From CAZBBC01 sp964489835 (GTDB lineage Bacteria > Calditrichota > Calditrichia > JAJRVZ01): DNA of 24,838 nucleotides. The position numbers and the translations under genes are program-made. Below are positions 1 through 7,670 of this stretch, piece after piece (position 1 is the stretch's first letter; each line of letters opens with the position of its first letter). The stretch is from contig CAZBBC010000057.1 in assembly GCA_964489835.1 (NCBI GenBank), positions 1 to 24,838 on the forward strand. Direction: 5' to 3'. Under the pieces are notes generated by a model, which worked only from the letters and a program-made list of their open reading frames with translations, had not been told where the DNA came from and did no database searches.

Positions 1-59
1 GACATTTCTTCAAAAAATATATGTTTTAGACTACCGACCATCGGAATAGGAGGCAAGAA

Positions 60-1337
60 ATGATAGAGACACTGACAAGCAGAGAGCGTATACAGCGTGT
101 ACTTAATCATCAGCCAGTGGATCGGCTGCCGGTGGATTTAGGCGGTATGCATTGTAGTGGTGCCCATGTAAGTGTGGTGTATGCTTTGCGCCAGGCGCTT
201 GGACTGGACGAACCGAACACCCCGGTAAAGGTACAGGACTGCTACCAAATGGCCGGTCAAATAGGCTTGGATTTGATCCGGACTTTAGATCTGGACATTG
301 CCCTTATTCCGTCCCGCACCACTATGTTTGGCTTTCCAAATGATAATTGGAAACCATGGACAACATTCGAAGGGACACCGGTACTGGTGCCGGGATTATT
401 TAATACGGCGCCTGAAAAAAACGGAGATATTTTACAATACCCGGAAGGGAATAAGCGTTTCAAACCTTCCGGTAGGATGCCTAAGGACGGATTTTATTTC
501 GATGGTATTGTTAGACAGGATCCGATTGATGAGAGTAAACTAAATCCGGCGGACAATCTGGAAGAATTTGTTGCTGTCAGTGAGGAAGATCTGGTGTTCA
601 TGAACCGGGCAGTCACTGAACTTTATGAAAATACGGATCTTGCCCTTACCATCAATATTCCCGGTGCCGCCTTCGGAGATATCGCGCTGGTACCGGCGCC
701 ATGGTTGAGAAATCCCAAAGGTATACGTGACATCGAAGAATGGTATATCAGTACGATTACACGCAGTCAATACCTAAAAGATGTATTCGCAGGACAGGCA
801 GAGATATGTATAGAAAATATCAAAACGATCTACCGGACCATTGGAGACCGGGTACAGATTGCGGTTCTGGACGGCACAGACTTTGCCTCTCAAAATAATT
901 TGTTTTGCGATCCGGCCCATTATTCCGATCTTTACCTTCCGCATGCAAAAAAGGTGAACGATTATATACACGAAAATACATCGTGGAAGACACTGAAGCA
1001 TTGTTGTGGTGCTTGCGAACCATTGATCGGAAAATTTATAGAAGCAGGATATGATATCCTGAATCCGGTACAATGTTCGGCAACCGGCATGGATCCTGAA
1101 CAGCTGGTAGAAAAATATGGTGATGATATCATATTCTGGGGTGGTGGTGTCGATACCCAAAGCACATTGCCTTTTGGTGCTCCTGAAGAAGTTTATCGTG
1201 AGGTGCAGGAGCGGGCGAATATTCTGTCCGGAAAAAACGGTTATATATTCAATGCTATTCATGTGATTCAGGCGAGAACCCCCATTGAGAATGTCCTGGC
1301 GATGTTTGAAGCAGTGGGTAGAAAAGTCAGGGGATAG
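60..1337 (+). CDS. URO-D-family (MtaA/CmuA-like) methyltransferase-fold protein, not HemE
   Basis: 425 aa. The N-terminus (SRERIQRVLNHQPVDRLPVD) and C-terminus (GYIFN, then TPIENV) are typical of the uroporphyrinogen decarboxylase superfamily branch that holds corrinoid/methyl-coenzyme M methyltransferases. The RQAGR motif of true HemE is absent. A metal-site-like HxCG motif lies at H314-C315-C316-G317. Where MtaA-type proteins carry a third-ligand Cys near the C-terminus, this protein has H401 in GYIFNAIHVIQ. The start is firm: AGGAGG at 49-54, 5 nt before the ATG. The gene ends 9 nt before the sugar permease, so the two probably form an operon. The role is inferred: methyl transfer or demethylation of a sugar-derived substrate in the cytoplasm. 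The substrate and corrinoid partner are unknown. Confidence is high for the family and low for the reaction. Confidence 0.85.
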   Translation: MIETLTSRERIQRVLNHQPVDRLPVDLGGMHCSGAHVSVVYALRQALGLDEPNTPVKVQDCYQMAGQIGLDLIRTLDLDIALIPSRTTMFGFPNDNWKPWTTFEGTPVLVPGLFNTAPEKNGDILQYPEGNKRFKPSGRMPKDGFYFDGIVRQDPIDESKLNPADNLEEFVAVSEEDLVFMNRAVTELYENTDLALTINIPGAAFGDIALVPAPWLRNPKGIRDIEEWYISTITRSQYLKDVFAGQAEICIENIKTIYRTIGDRVQIAVLDGTDFASQNNLFCDPAHYSDLYLPHAKKVNDYIHENTSWKTLKHCCGACEPLIGKFIEAGYDILNPVQCSATGMDPEQLVEKYGDDIIFWGGGVDTQSTLPFGAPEEVYREVQERANILSGKNGYIFNAIHVIQARTPIENVLAMFEAVGRKVRG

Positions 1338-1346
1338 AAGGAGGAA

Positions 1347-2717
1347 ATGTTGAACGACAGTCTTAGTGAAAATCAAACAGGAAGTCTGGGATATCTCTTA
1401 AAGATCGCTTTTGTGGCTACCATCGGTGGTCTGTTATTTGGATTTGATACGGCCGTGATTGCCGGGGCACAGCCGTTTTTCCGGCAATACTTTGAGATGT
1501 CTGAAGCCGTTCTCGGCTTTTCAGTAGCTGCGGCGATTATCGGATGCATTCCCGGTGCAGCGTTTGCGGGAATCTTTAGTGATCGCTTTGGCAGGAAAAA
1601 TGTACTGATGGTATGTGCGGTATTATTTGTCGTTTCCGCCATTTGGACAGGACTTGCCACATCTTTACCTGAATTTGTTATCGCCCGCTTCGTCGGAGGT
1701 CTTGGGGTTGGTGCGGCCTCCCTGCTCTCCCCGATGTATATTGCTGAGATATCCCCTGCACATATTCGTGGCCGGTTGGTTTCTCTGAATCAACTGGCGA
1801 TTGTAGGCGGTATCCTTGTAGCCTACTTTTCAGATTATTTTCTTGTCCATGTGGATAATAACTGGCGATGGATGTTTGCTGTCGAGACGTTGCCGGCCGT
1901 GCTGTTTTTCTTTTTATTAATTATGGTTCCCGAAAGCCCGCGGTGGCTGATCAAGCAGAAAAGAGAAGAAGATGCCCTTGGTATCCTGACAAAAGTCGGG
2001 GGAAGTAATTACGCCGGAAAGGAAGTTGTTGAGATAAAAATGACCATCGCGCAGGAAAAGGATTCACTGGCCCAACTTTTTCAACCCGGTCTGCGCCTGG
2101 CCCTGATCATTGGAATATTTCTGGCTGTATTTCAGCAGATTACAGGTATAAATGTGGTCATCTACTATGCACCAAAGATCTTCAGTATTGCCGGATCTTC
2201 GATAGATTCGTCATTACTTCAATCGGTGGCCGTCGGCGGGATGAATCTTTTGGCAACTCTGTTGGCGATATATGTGATCGATAAGTTCGGACGGAAAGTT
2301 CTTCTGATTACCGGTTCGGCAGGTATGACCATTTTTCTCGTTTGTTTGGGAGCCTCATTTCAGCAAGATTCTCAAAATGTCAGCTTAGTGCTTATATTTG
2401 TTCTGGGCTATGTTGGTTGTTTTTCGGCCTCTCTCGGACCCGTGGTCTGGGTGGTGATGAGTGAGATATTTCCGACGCGTATCAGAGGGCGGGCCATGGC
2501 CATTACTACCGTTGCCCTCTGGATAGCCTGTGCCGTGGTTGCCCAGGTTTTTCCCATCATGCTTGAATCTCTGGATGCTGTTACTACATTTGGAATTTTC
2601 GCGGTAATGTGTGTTATCAATTTATTATTTACCTGGAAAGTTATTCCGGAAACAAAAGGGAAAAGTCTGGAAGAAATTGAAAAATTCTGGATGAGGCAGG
2701 CAGCTGCAAATCAATGA
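1347..2717 (+). CDS. MFS sugar porter (XylE/GLUT-like sugar:H+ symporter)
   Basis: 456 aa inner-membrane permease with the sugar-porter signatures in order: GGLLFGFDTAVIAG (27-40), SDRFGRK (78-84), PESPRW (195-200) closing the N-terminal six-helix half, QQITGIN (263-269) with YYAP just after, DKFGRK (312-317) in the second half, and PETKGKSLEEIE at the C-terminus. Length and about twelve hydrophobic segments are normal for the family. QQITGIN and the PESPRW/PETKG pair are established marks of hexose/pentose symporters such as XylE; the exact sugar cannot be read from sequence. The start has an ideal AAGGAGG site and lies 9 nt after the URO-D-like gene, so the importer and that enzyme are probably made together. 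It may bring in monosaccharides released by the exported hydrolases further right, possibly fucose, rhamnose or a methylated sugar. Confidence 0.93.
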   Translation: MLNDSLSENQTGSLGYLLKIAFVATIGGLLFGFDTAVIAGAQPFFRQYFEMSEAVLGFSVAAAIIGCIPGAAFAGIFSDRFGRKNVLMVCAVLFVVSAIWTGLATSLPEFVIARFVGGLGVGAASLLSPMYIAEISPAHIRGRLVSLNQLAIVGGILVAYFSDYFLVHVDNNWRWMFAVETLPAVLFFFLLIMVPESPRWLIKQKREEDALGILTKVGGSNYAGKEVVEIKMTIAQEKDSLAQLFQPGLRLALIIGIFLAVFQQITGINVVIYYAPKIFSIAGSSIDSSLLQSVAVGGMNLLATLLAIYVIDKFGRKVLLITGSAGMTIFLVCLGASFQQDSQNVSLVLIFVLGYVGCFSASLGPVVWVVMSEIFPTRIRGRAMAITTVALWIACAVVAQVFPIMLESLDAVTTFGIFAVMCVINLLFTWKVIPETKGKSLEEIEKFWMRQAAANQ

Positions 2718-2743
2718 AATTATTTTAGAATTTGTTAAAAAAC

Positions 2744-2773
2744 TTGACCTAACGATAGTTAAAAAAATATATT
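2744..2773 (+). promoter_or_regulatory. Possible sigma70-type promoter for proBA
   Basis: TTGACC (2744-2749) and TATATT (2768-2773) are separated by 18 nt in an AT-rich stretch just after the permease gene. It would drive proB-proA through the palindromic repeat at 2803-2880. This rests on pattern alone; in AT-rich DNA such hexamers also arise by chance. Confidence 0.3.
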
Positions 2774-2802
2774 TAATTATTATATTCGATTTTAATTGAT
2801 TG

Positions 2803-2880
2803 TTCATACGGGTAGAGACATAACGTGCTCTAAACATGACAATGTAGAGACATAACATGTTACGTCTCTACCTGTATGAA
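2803..2880. repeat. 78-bp inverted repeat (GTAGAGAC family) overlapping the apparent proB start
   Basis: The arms 2803-2827 and 2856-2880 are 25 nt each and complementary at 22 positions; both outer ends read TTCATAC when taken inward. A tighter palindrome sits inside at 2844-2871, with 14-nt arms beginning GTAGAGAC and one mismatch. A third GTAGAGACATAAC copy starts at 2812. A perfect 28-bp relative lies at 23708-23735. The first ATG of proB (2876) is inside the right arm. This is a dispersed, hairpin-forming repeat; I recall similar GTAGAGAC palindromes in other phyla, notably cyanobacteria. Confidence 0.8.
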
Positions 2881-4078
2881 GGCAGAAAAAGGTGAAACCC
2901 GGGATTTTAATTTGAAGCTTGAAAATTTGAGTCAGAGACAAGCATTAACACTGGCCAATAGGATTGTTATAAAGATCGGAAGCAGAATATTGGTCGAACG
3001 GACGGGCAGACCTGATATCCCGCGTATCCATTCGATTGTAAAAGAAATCGCCCGCTTGCATCATGCCAAAAAAGAGATTGTACTTGTTTCCTCGGGAGCT
3101 ATTGCCGCCGGAATCGAAACACTCGGTTTGAACACCCGGCCCAATGCGCTCCCTCAGCTTCAAATGGCTGCTGCGGTAGGTCAGGTCAGGCTAATGAGTA
3201 TTTATGATAAATATTTTTCAGGGGAAGGATGCAGGATTGGTCAGGTACTTCTTACACATGACGATTTAAAAAACCGTACACGGCACCTGAACGCCAGAAA
3301 TACCATGCTGGAACTGATACGCCAGAATATTATCCCTGTGGTCAACGAAAATGATGTGGTTTCAGTCGATGAAATAAAGTTTGGTGATAATGATATGTTG
3401 GCTTCTCTGGTTACTATATTGATTGAAGCGGAAGTTTTGATATTATTAACGACAGCAGACGGCCTTCACACCTCCTATGGAACCGAAAATGCCCGTCGGG
3501 TTGCTTATCTGAAATCGGTCACATCCGATACCCTGCTATTAGCACGGCGAAAGACCAGTAATCTTTCATTGGGTGGGATGGAATCGAAATTAAAATCGGC
3601 GGAAGCGGCAACCCATGTCGGTGCCCGCGTAGTTATCGCTGATGGGCGGAAAAAGCAAATATTAACCCGTGTGTTAAGAGGAGATGATACCGGTACTTTG
3701 ATTGGTGGTTCCATACAGGAAAAGCGGTCAAGCATGAAGGGGCGAAAACGCTGGATTGCCTTTTTCCATAAAACAGATGGCACTCTTTTTATTGATGAAG
3801 GGGCACAGAAAGCTGTTGAGCAAAAAGGTCATAGTCTTCTGCCCATCGGAATTAAAAAGATCGAAGGCCATTTTAGTAAGGGCGCATTGGTAAATGTGAA
3901 ATCTCTGAATGATAAACTGATTGCCAGAGGACTGGTCGATTACTCAAGTGAACGATTGGCAAAAATCAAAGGGCATAAGACATCTGAAATAAACGGGATA
4001 CTTGGTTACAAGGACTACGAAGAAGTAATACACCGGGATAATATGGTGGTGATATTAAAAAAGGATGGGGAAAATTGA
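2876..4078 (+). CDS. proB: Glutamate 5-kinase with C-terminal PUA domain
   Basis: 400 aa. It phosphorylates L-glutamate with ATP, the first step of proline synthesis. The amino-acid-kinase domain runs from about 29 to 285: RIVIKIGS (29-36), VSSGAIAAG (71-79), NENDVVSV (157-164), FGDND (169-173) and the GGMESKLKSA segment (233-242) that matches the family's GGMxTKxxAA. A PUA domain covers about 303-390. The protein is roughly 25 residues longer at the N-terminus than usual ProB, and the extra part starts inside a palindromic repeat with no recognisable ribosome binding site. In-frame TTG codons at 2912 and 2927 are alternative starts but also lack a good site, so the start is uncertain. The stop overlaps the proA start (TGATG), which indicates translational coupling. 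No proC is present in the window. Confidence 0.95.
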   Translation: MKAEKGETRDFNLKLENLSQRQALTLANRIVIKIGSRILVERTGRPDIPRIHSIVKEIARLHHAKKEIVLVSSGAIAAGIETLGLNTRPNALPQLQMAAAVGQVRLMSIYDKYFSGEGCRIGQVLLTHDDLKNRTRHLNARNTMLELIRQNIIPVVNENDVVSVDEIKFGDNDMLASLVTILIEAEVLILLTTADGLHTSYGTENARRVAYLKSVTSDTLLLARRKTSNLSLGGMESKLKSAEAATHVGARVVIADGRKKQILTRVLRGDDTGTLIGGSIQEKRSSMKGRKRWIAFFHKTDGTLFIDEGAQKAVEQKGHSLLPIGIKKIEGHFSKGALVNVKSLNDKLIARGLVDYSSERLAKIKGHKTSEINGILGYKDYEEVIHRDNMVVILKKDGEN

Positions 4079-5334
4079 TGGGTTTGCATCAGCAAATGAT
4101 CACGATGGGTGATAAGGCACAGGTAGCGGCAAGAGCACTCGTATCTTTAAGCGGAGATGATAAGAATGATATTTTAAGAGCGATGGCAGATGAGATACGA
4201 AATCAGAAAGAAATAATTAAAACCGCTAATCAGAAAGATCTACATGCCGGAGAAGCAAACGGTTTATCGAAGGCAATGCTGGACCGTTTAACGTTAACGG
4301 ATGACCGAATCAACGGAATGATCGCAGGCATGATCGATGTCTCCAAATTGAATGATGTCATTGGAGAAGTTATCAGTGAGAAAACAAGGCCAAACGGTTT
4401 AAGAATAAAAAAAATACGTGTACCGATTGGTGTTATAGGTATCATTTACGAATCACGGCCAAATGTAACAGCCGATGCTGCTTCACTCTGTCTGAAGTCC
4501 TCAAATGCCGTGATCCTGCGCGGAGGCTCGGAAGCGATAAACAGTAATATGGCCATTTGCCATGCCCTTCAAATGGGAGGAAAAAAGAAAGGGCTGACCG
4601 GGGACGCCATTCAGCTGGTCGCAACAGCGGACCGGGAGGCTGTCCGGGAATTGGTTCAGCTGGAAGGGAGGGTGGATCTGATTATTCCCAGAGGTGGTGA
4701 AAGTCTTATCAGAGCGGTAACTGATATGGCCCGAGTACCGGTACTGAAACATTACAAAGGAGTTTGTCACACCTATGTTGATGAAACGGCCGATATTGAC
4801 AAGGCCGTCAATATATGCGAAAACGCCAAATGTCAAAGACCGGGTGTCTGCAACGCCATGGAAACATTATTGGTTCATAAAAATATCGCACAAAAATTTC
4901 TACCCCAAGTTGTCCGCCGTATGCAATCAAAAGGTGTTGAATTGAGAGGGGACAGAGGCACGCAAGAGATCATCCCGGGAATAAAAAGTGCCAGTGAAGA
5001 TGACTGGTATACGGAGTACCTGGATCTGATCTTATCGGTAAAAATTGTATCAGATGTTCAGGAAGCTATTGATCACATCAATAAATACGGATCTCAGCAC
5101 TCGGATGCAATAATCTCGGGATCTGAAGAAAATCAATCTGTCTTTACGCAGAAAGTTGATTCCGCGACGGTTTATGTTAATGCTTCCACTCGATTTACGG
5201 ATGGAGGTGAATTTGGTATGGGTGCAGAGATGGGTATCAGTACCGATAAACTTCACGCACGCGGACCTGTCGGCATCGAAGAGCTAACAACCTACAAATA
5301 TGTAATCCTGGGTGAGGGGCAGGTCAGGACCTGA
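4078..5334 (+). CDS. proA: Gamma-glutamyl phosphate reductase
   Basis: 418 aa from the ATG at 4078. It reduces gamma-glutamyl phosphate to glutamate-5-semialdehyde with NADPH, directly after ProB. It belongs to the aldehyde-dehydrogenase superfamily: ESRPNVTADAASLCLKSSNA (125-144) with ILRGGSEA just after, and the catalytic Cys258 in RPGVCNAMETLLVH. The C-terminal GAEMGISTDKLHARGPVG is strongly conserved in ProA. The length matches the family. A TTG three bases upstream could be read as a start, but the ATG overlapping the proB stop is preferred because it gives the common TGATG coupling, with GGATGGGG upstream as ribosome binding site. The pair is a standard cytoplasmic proline operon with no obvious link to the neighbouring carbohydrate genes. 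Confidence 0.97.
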   Translation: MGLHQQMITMGDKAQVAARALVSLSGDDKNDILRAMADEIRNQKEIIKTANQKDLHAGEANGLSKAMLDRLTLTDDRINGMIAGMIDVSKLNDVIGEVISEKTRPNGLRIKKIRVPIGVIGIIYESRPNVTADAASLCLKSSNAVILRGGSEAINSNMAICHALQMGGKKKGLTGDAIQLVATADREAVRELVQLEGRVDLIIPRGGESLIRAVTDMARVPVLKHYKGVCHTYVDETADIDKAVNICENAKCQRPGVCNAMETLLVHKNIAQKFLPQVVRRMQSKGVELRGDRGTQEIIPGIKSASEDDWYTEYLDLILSVKIVSDVQEAIDHINKYGSQHSDAIISGSEENQSVFTQKVDSATVYVNASTRFTDGGEFGMGAEMGISTDKLHARGPVGIEELTTYKYVILGEGQVRT

Positions 5335-5340
5335 TGCATG

Positions 5341-5509
5341 ATTTTATCCTGACCCTCTCGAATCTGAGCGCTATCACAATTTGTATGGAAAATTTATGGC
5401 ATCTTTTGGCAATTCGGAGGTTAAAGTATTTAGGAAAAAGCATACGGGTTTTATAGATTCGATCGTGTGGTACAATACACTTAAATTCGGAGGAGTGAAT
5501 TTTGGTTGA
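5341..5509 (+). pseudogene. Possible short gene relic between proA and galE
   Basis: One frame stays open for about 55 codons from 5341, ending at the TGA that overlaps the galE start region. It reads ERYHNLYGKFMASFGN and later FIDSIVWYNTLKFGGVNFG. The WYNT segment faintly recalls the WYN-RPH-LG tail of DDE transposases, but the diagnostic RPH is missing and the match is very short. A 37-codon version starting at an internal ATG (5395-5397) is also possible. It may be chance, a transposase tail or a leader peptide for galE. Confidence 0.15.
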
Positions 5510-6476
5510 TAAGTTGAATATTTGTGTAACCGGGGGTGCCGGATATATCGGCAGTCATTGTGTAAAAGATCTTTGCGATGCCGGTCATCATATTACTATC
5601 CTGGATAATTTTTCATTGGGCTGGCGTGAAAATATCGACTCCCGTGTTCAGAAAGTTGTTGAAGGCGATATTCGCAATAATGCTGATCTGGAACGTGCTC
5701 TCCAGGGAGCAGAGGTTGTGTTTCATTTTGCCGCCTGGAAAGCGGCTGGTGAATCAATGGATGATCCGGTGAAGTACGCAGAAAACAATATTTGTGGTAC
5801 ATTAAATTTACTTCAGGTGATGCTTCGTCTGGATGTTAAATACATCGTTTTCTCATCATCGGCGGCAGTTTATGGCAATCCACAGTATCAGCCAATAGAT
5901 GAGAAACATCCCACTATTCCGGAAAATTATTACGGATACACCAAATTGGCGATCGAGCAAAATCTGCAGTGGTACAGCCGGTTGAAAGGCATAAAATACG
6001 CCGCCCTTCGCTATTTCAATGCCACTGGATATGATATACAGGGGAAAATTAAGGGTAAAGAAAAAAATCCTGCCAATCTTTCACCGGTAGTGATGGAGAC
6101 TGCCATCGGTATGCGTCCGAAAATGATGGTTTTTGGGAATGATTACAACACCAAAGACGGCACCTGTTTCCGGGATTATATTCATGTAAACGATCTGGCT
6201 TCCGCTCATCTTCTTGCCATGAATTATATTCTCGAAAAAGATGAAAATCTGTTAGTAAATCTGGGAACAGGAAGTGGCTATACGGTTTTGGAGGTCATTG
6301 AAGCCGCACGGCGGGTGACCGGTAAGGAAATTTCTTATGATATCGTTGACCGCAGGATCGGTGATCCGGAAGGACTGGTTGCCAGTTGTAAGCGTGCCTA
6401 TGATATGCTCGGGTGGAAGGCAAAATATTCAGATCTGGACACGATCTTCAAGACGATGTATGAGGTGTATAAATAA
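5502..6476 (+). CDS. galE: UDP-glucose 4-epimerase
   Basis: 324 aa short-chain dehydrogenase/reductase that interconverts UDP-glucose and UDP-galactose through a tightly bound NAD+. The Rossmann motif GGAGYIG is at 11-17, the catalytic Ser in SSSAAVYG (118-125), and YxxxK as Y144-G-Y-T-K148. ALRYFNATG (168-176) and FRDYIHVNDLA are typical of GalE. The start is TTG at 5502 with GGAGGAG at 5489-5495; the nearby GTG runs into a stop in its own frame. Length is slightly short of E. coli GalE (338). The nearest genes are proA upstream and a PilZ gene downstream with long spacers, so it is probably a single-gene unit. It could also epimerise UDP-GlcNAc; the sequence alone does not decide. Confidence 0.93.
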   Translation: MVDKLNICVTGGAGYIGSHCVKDLCDAGHHITILDNFSLGWRENIDSRVQKVVEGDIRNNADLERALQGAEVVFHFAAWKAAGESMDDPVKYAENNICGTLNLLQVMLRLDVKYIVFSSSAAVYGNPQYQPIDEKHPTIPENYYGYTKLAIEQNLQWYSRLKGIKYAALRYFNATGYDIQGKIKGKEKNPANLSPVVMETAIGMRPKMMVFGNDYNTKDGTCFRDYIHVNDLASAHLLAMNYILEKDENLLVNLGTGSGYTVLEVIEAARRVTGKEISYDIVDRRIGDPEGLVASCKRAYDMLGWKAKYSDLDTIFKTMYEVYK

Positions 6477-6692
6477 TTACTTGAATTATAGTTGTTTGGG
6501 TTTATTTTAATAAAAAAGGGGAATATCATCACAATCACTATATCTGAAAAACAAGATAAAAAAAAGCAATATTATAAATATTTTTGGATTTCTTCCGAAT
6601 AATAATATCATAAGACCAAGAATTCCAGAGTACAATGGTTAACATTAGAAAAACGATCTTTCAATATATTAGAATATTGGTGATGGGAAAAG

Positions 6693-7049
6693 ATGCAAGA
6701 AAATCGCAGCTATAAGCGGGTGCTATTTCCGCCCGAGGACGATACACTGGTTCACTTTTACGCCTTCAATACGGGCGAAATTATTTCTGCCAAAGTCGTA
6801 AATCTGAGCGAGGGTGGGATCTGTATTGCCCCGGTGAGAGAAGAACTTAAAAGTATACCTAAAATCGGGGATAAGCTGGTACTGCTTAAAATAGAGTCTC
6901 CCCAAAAACTAAATTTTCTTCTAAATGCCGACCTGGAAATCACCTGGGCGCTGACCCATGATACCTTAGATCAATTTGGTATTGGCTGTAAATTTGAGAG
7001 ATTATCTGATACGAGTAAGAAACAGATTGAAGAATTCCTTCTGCATTGA
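6693..7049 (+). CDS. PilZ-domain protein (likely c-di-GMP receptor)
   Basis: 118 aa, a single stand-alone PilZ domain. The two-part c-di-GMP-binding signature is present: RxxxR as RSYKR (5-9) and the (D/N)xSxxG motif as NLSEGG (about 38-43), followed by the beta-barrel strands and a C-terminal helix (KKQIEEFLLH). Proteins of this kind usually act as small adaptors that turn c-di-GMP levels into changes of motility, secretion or polysaccharide synthesis. GATGGGAAAAG upstream is a weak ribosome binding site. No diguanylate cyclase or other partner is nearby, so the target is unknown. Confidence 0.85.
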   Translation: MQENRSYKRVLFPPEDDTLVHFYAFNTGEIISAKVVNLSEGGICIAPVREELKSIPKIGDKLVLLKIESPQKLNFLLNADLEITWALTHDTLDQFGIGCKFERLSDTSKKQIEEFLLH

Positions 7050-7071
7050 TAAGATTTACCCTGGTTACATT

Positions 7072-7282
7072 TTATCCGCTTTCTGAAAGATTTAATATAT
7101 CTTTAATTCCTTCTATTATTATCTTCCACCAGAGCGATCTTTCCTCTGAATCGGTTCGTTTCGTCTGGAACGCCGGCATACGATATAACATAGGTCTTTA
7201 AATCTGTGATTTTTTTATGGCGAAAAATTTGTTCAGTTAAAAGCACCTGACTTTTTGCTACTAAATATTCGATCCAGTAAAT
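7072..7282 (-). pseudogene. Frameshifted relic, resembles four-helix-bundle (23S IVS-type) protein
   Basis: Two overlapping minus-strand frames read like one broken gene. The first (7282 to 7103, 59 codons, no Met) contains FRHKKITDLKTYVISY. A one-base shift later the second frame continues as RMPAFQTKRTDSEERSLWWK and ends ILNLSESG at 7072. Joined, the pattern KITDLKTY-ISYR-(x)-TKR-SEERSLW resembles the start of four-helix-bundle proteins of the 23S rRNA intervening-sequence group (DLKVYQ-AY-LA-EIFELTK-FP-EERYSL), as I recall that family. The remainder is missing or unrecognisable. A CCACGAAG repeat lies just upstream of its 5' end. The match is by eye, so confidence is modest. Confidence 0.35.
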
Positions 7283-7364
7283 TTAGGTTTATACCAGAAA
7301 TTTTCTAACCACGAAGCATCACGCCGGTATAGAGTATTGCAGAAGAGGTAATATAGCACCTTAA

Positions 7365-7449
7365 TGTCATGCCTGCGAAGGCAGGCATCCATAGTGTAAA
7401 TTTATATACCTATTGTTCCTTATGGATTCCCGCCTGCGCGGGAATGACA
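7365..7449. repeat. REP-like inverted pair with covarying hairpins
   Basis: Two 29-nt units in opposite orientation, 7365-7393 and 7421-7449, share the outer TGTCAT and ATCCATA ends. Each unit is itself a hairpin: the left uses GCCTGC/GCAGGC, the right TCCCGC/GCGGGA. The stems differ in sequence but both keep pairing. The architecture (two inverted hairpin units around a 27-nt spacer) matches REP/BIME-type elements mobilised by RAYT transposases in other bacteria; no RAYT gene is in the window. Confidence 0.75.
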
Positions 7450-7511
7450 ACTTGCTTGATAAAACACAATACTAATGTGTAAATGTCTAATCTGCAATAG
7501 CCTGCAGTGGT

Positions 7512-7627
7512 GGACACAGAGCACACGAAATTTTCAATTAATCATAAGTAATTAAGAAATTTATTTTTTAAATTCTAATATGTATTTATAAAAAATATTA
7601 AAAAAAATCTTCGTGTACTTCGTGTTT
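7512..7627. repeat. Inverted pair of ACACGAAG-type repeats around AT-rich DNA
   Basis: The left arm 7512-7530 (ACACAGAGCACACGAAA) and right arm 7608-7627 (CTTCGTGTACTTCGTGTTT) are imperfectly complementary and enclose about 77 nt of almost pure A/T. The layout is the same as at 18892-19044. A single related copy, AACCACGAAGCATCACG, lies at 7307. Confidence 0.55.
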
Positions 7628-7670
7628 AAAAAAATTCTTACATCGACTACCATCATAACTGGGATAAATA

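Larger units (their letters stand above)
7050..7670. other. 621-bp gene-poor gap before the GH106 gene
   Basis: No intact gene is seen. From left to right it holds a frame-broken gene relic on the minus strand (7072-7282), an AACCACGAAGCATCACG repeat (7307), a REP-like inverted pair (7365-7449), and a second inverted pair of ACACGAAG-type sequence framing AT-rich DNA (7512-7627). No convincing promoter for the GH106 gene was identified. Confidence 0.7.

Noticed and set aside
60..1337. Calling the two URO-D-family proteins HemE (uroporphyrinogen decarboxylase)
   Set aside because: Both lack the N-terminal RQAGR motif of HemE, have HxCG metal-site motifs and sit with sugar genes rather than tetrapyrrole genes.
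774..1376. 200-codon open frame on the minus strand
   Set aside because: It lies wholly opposite the well-supported URO-D-like gene, has no ribosome binding site or recognisable domain, and its composition fits antisense of a real gene.
7365..7449. REP-like pair considered as a CRISPR repeat-spacer-repeat
   Set aside because: The two units are inverted, not direct, and differ in their stems with compensatory changes.
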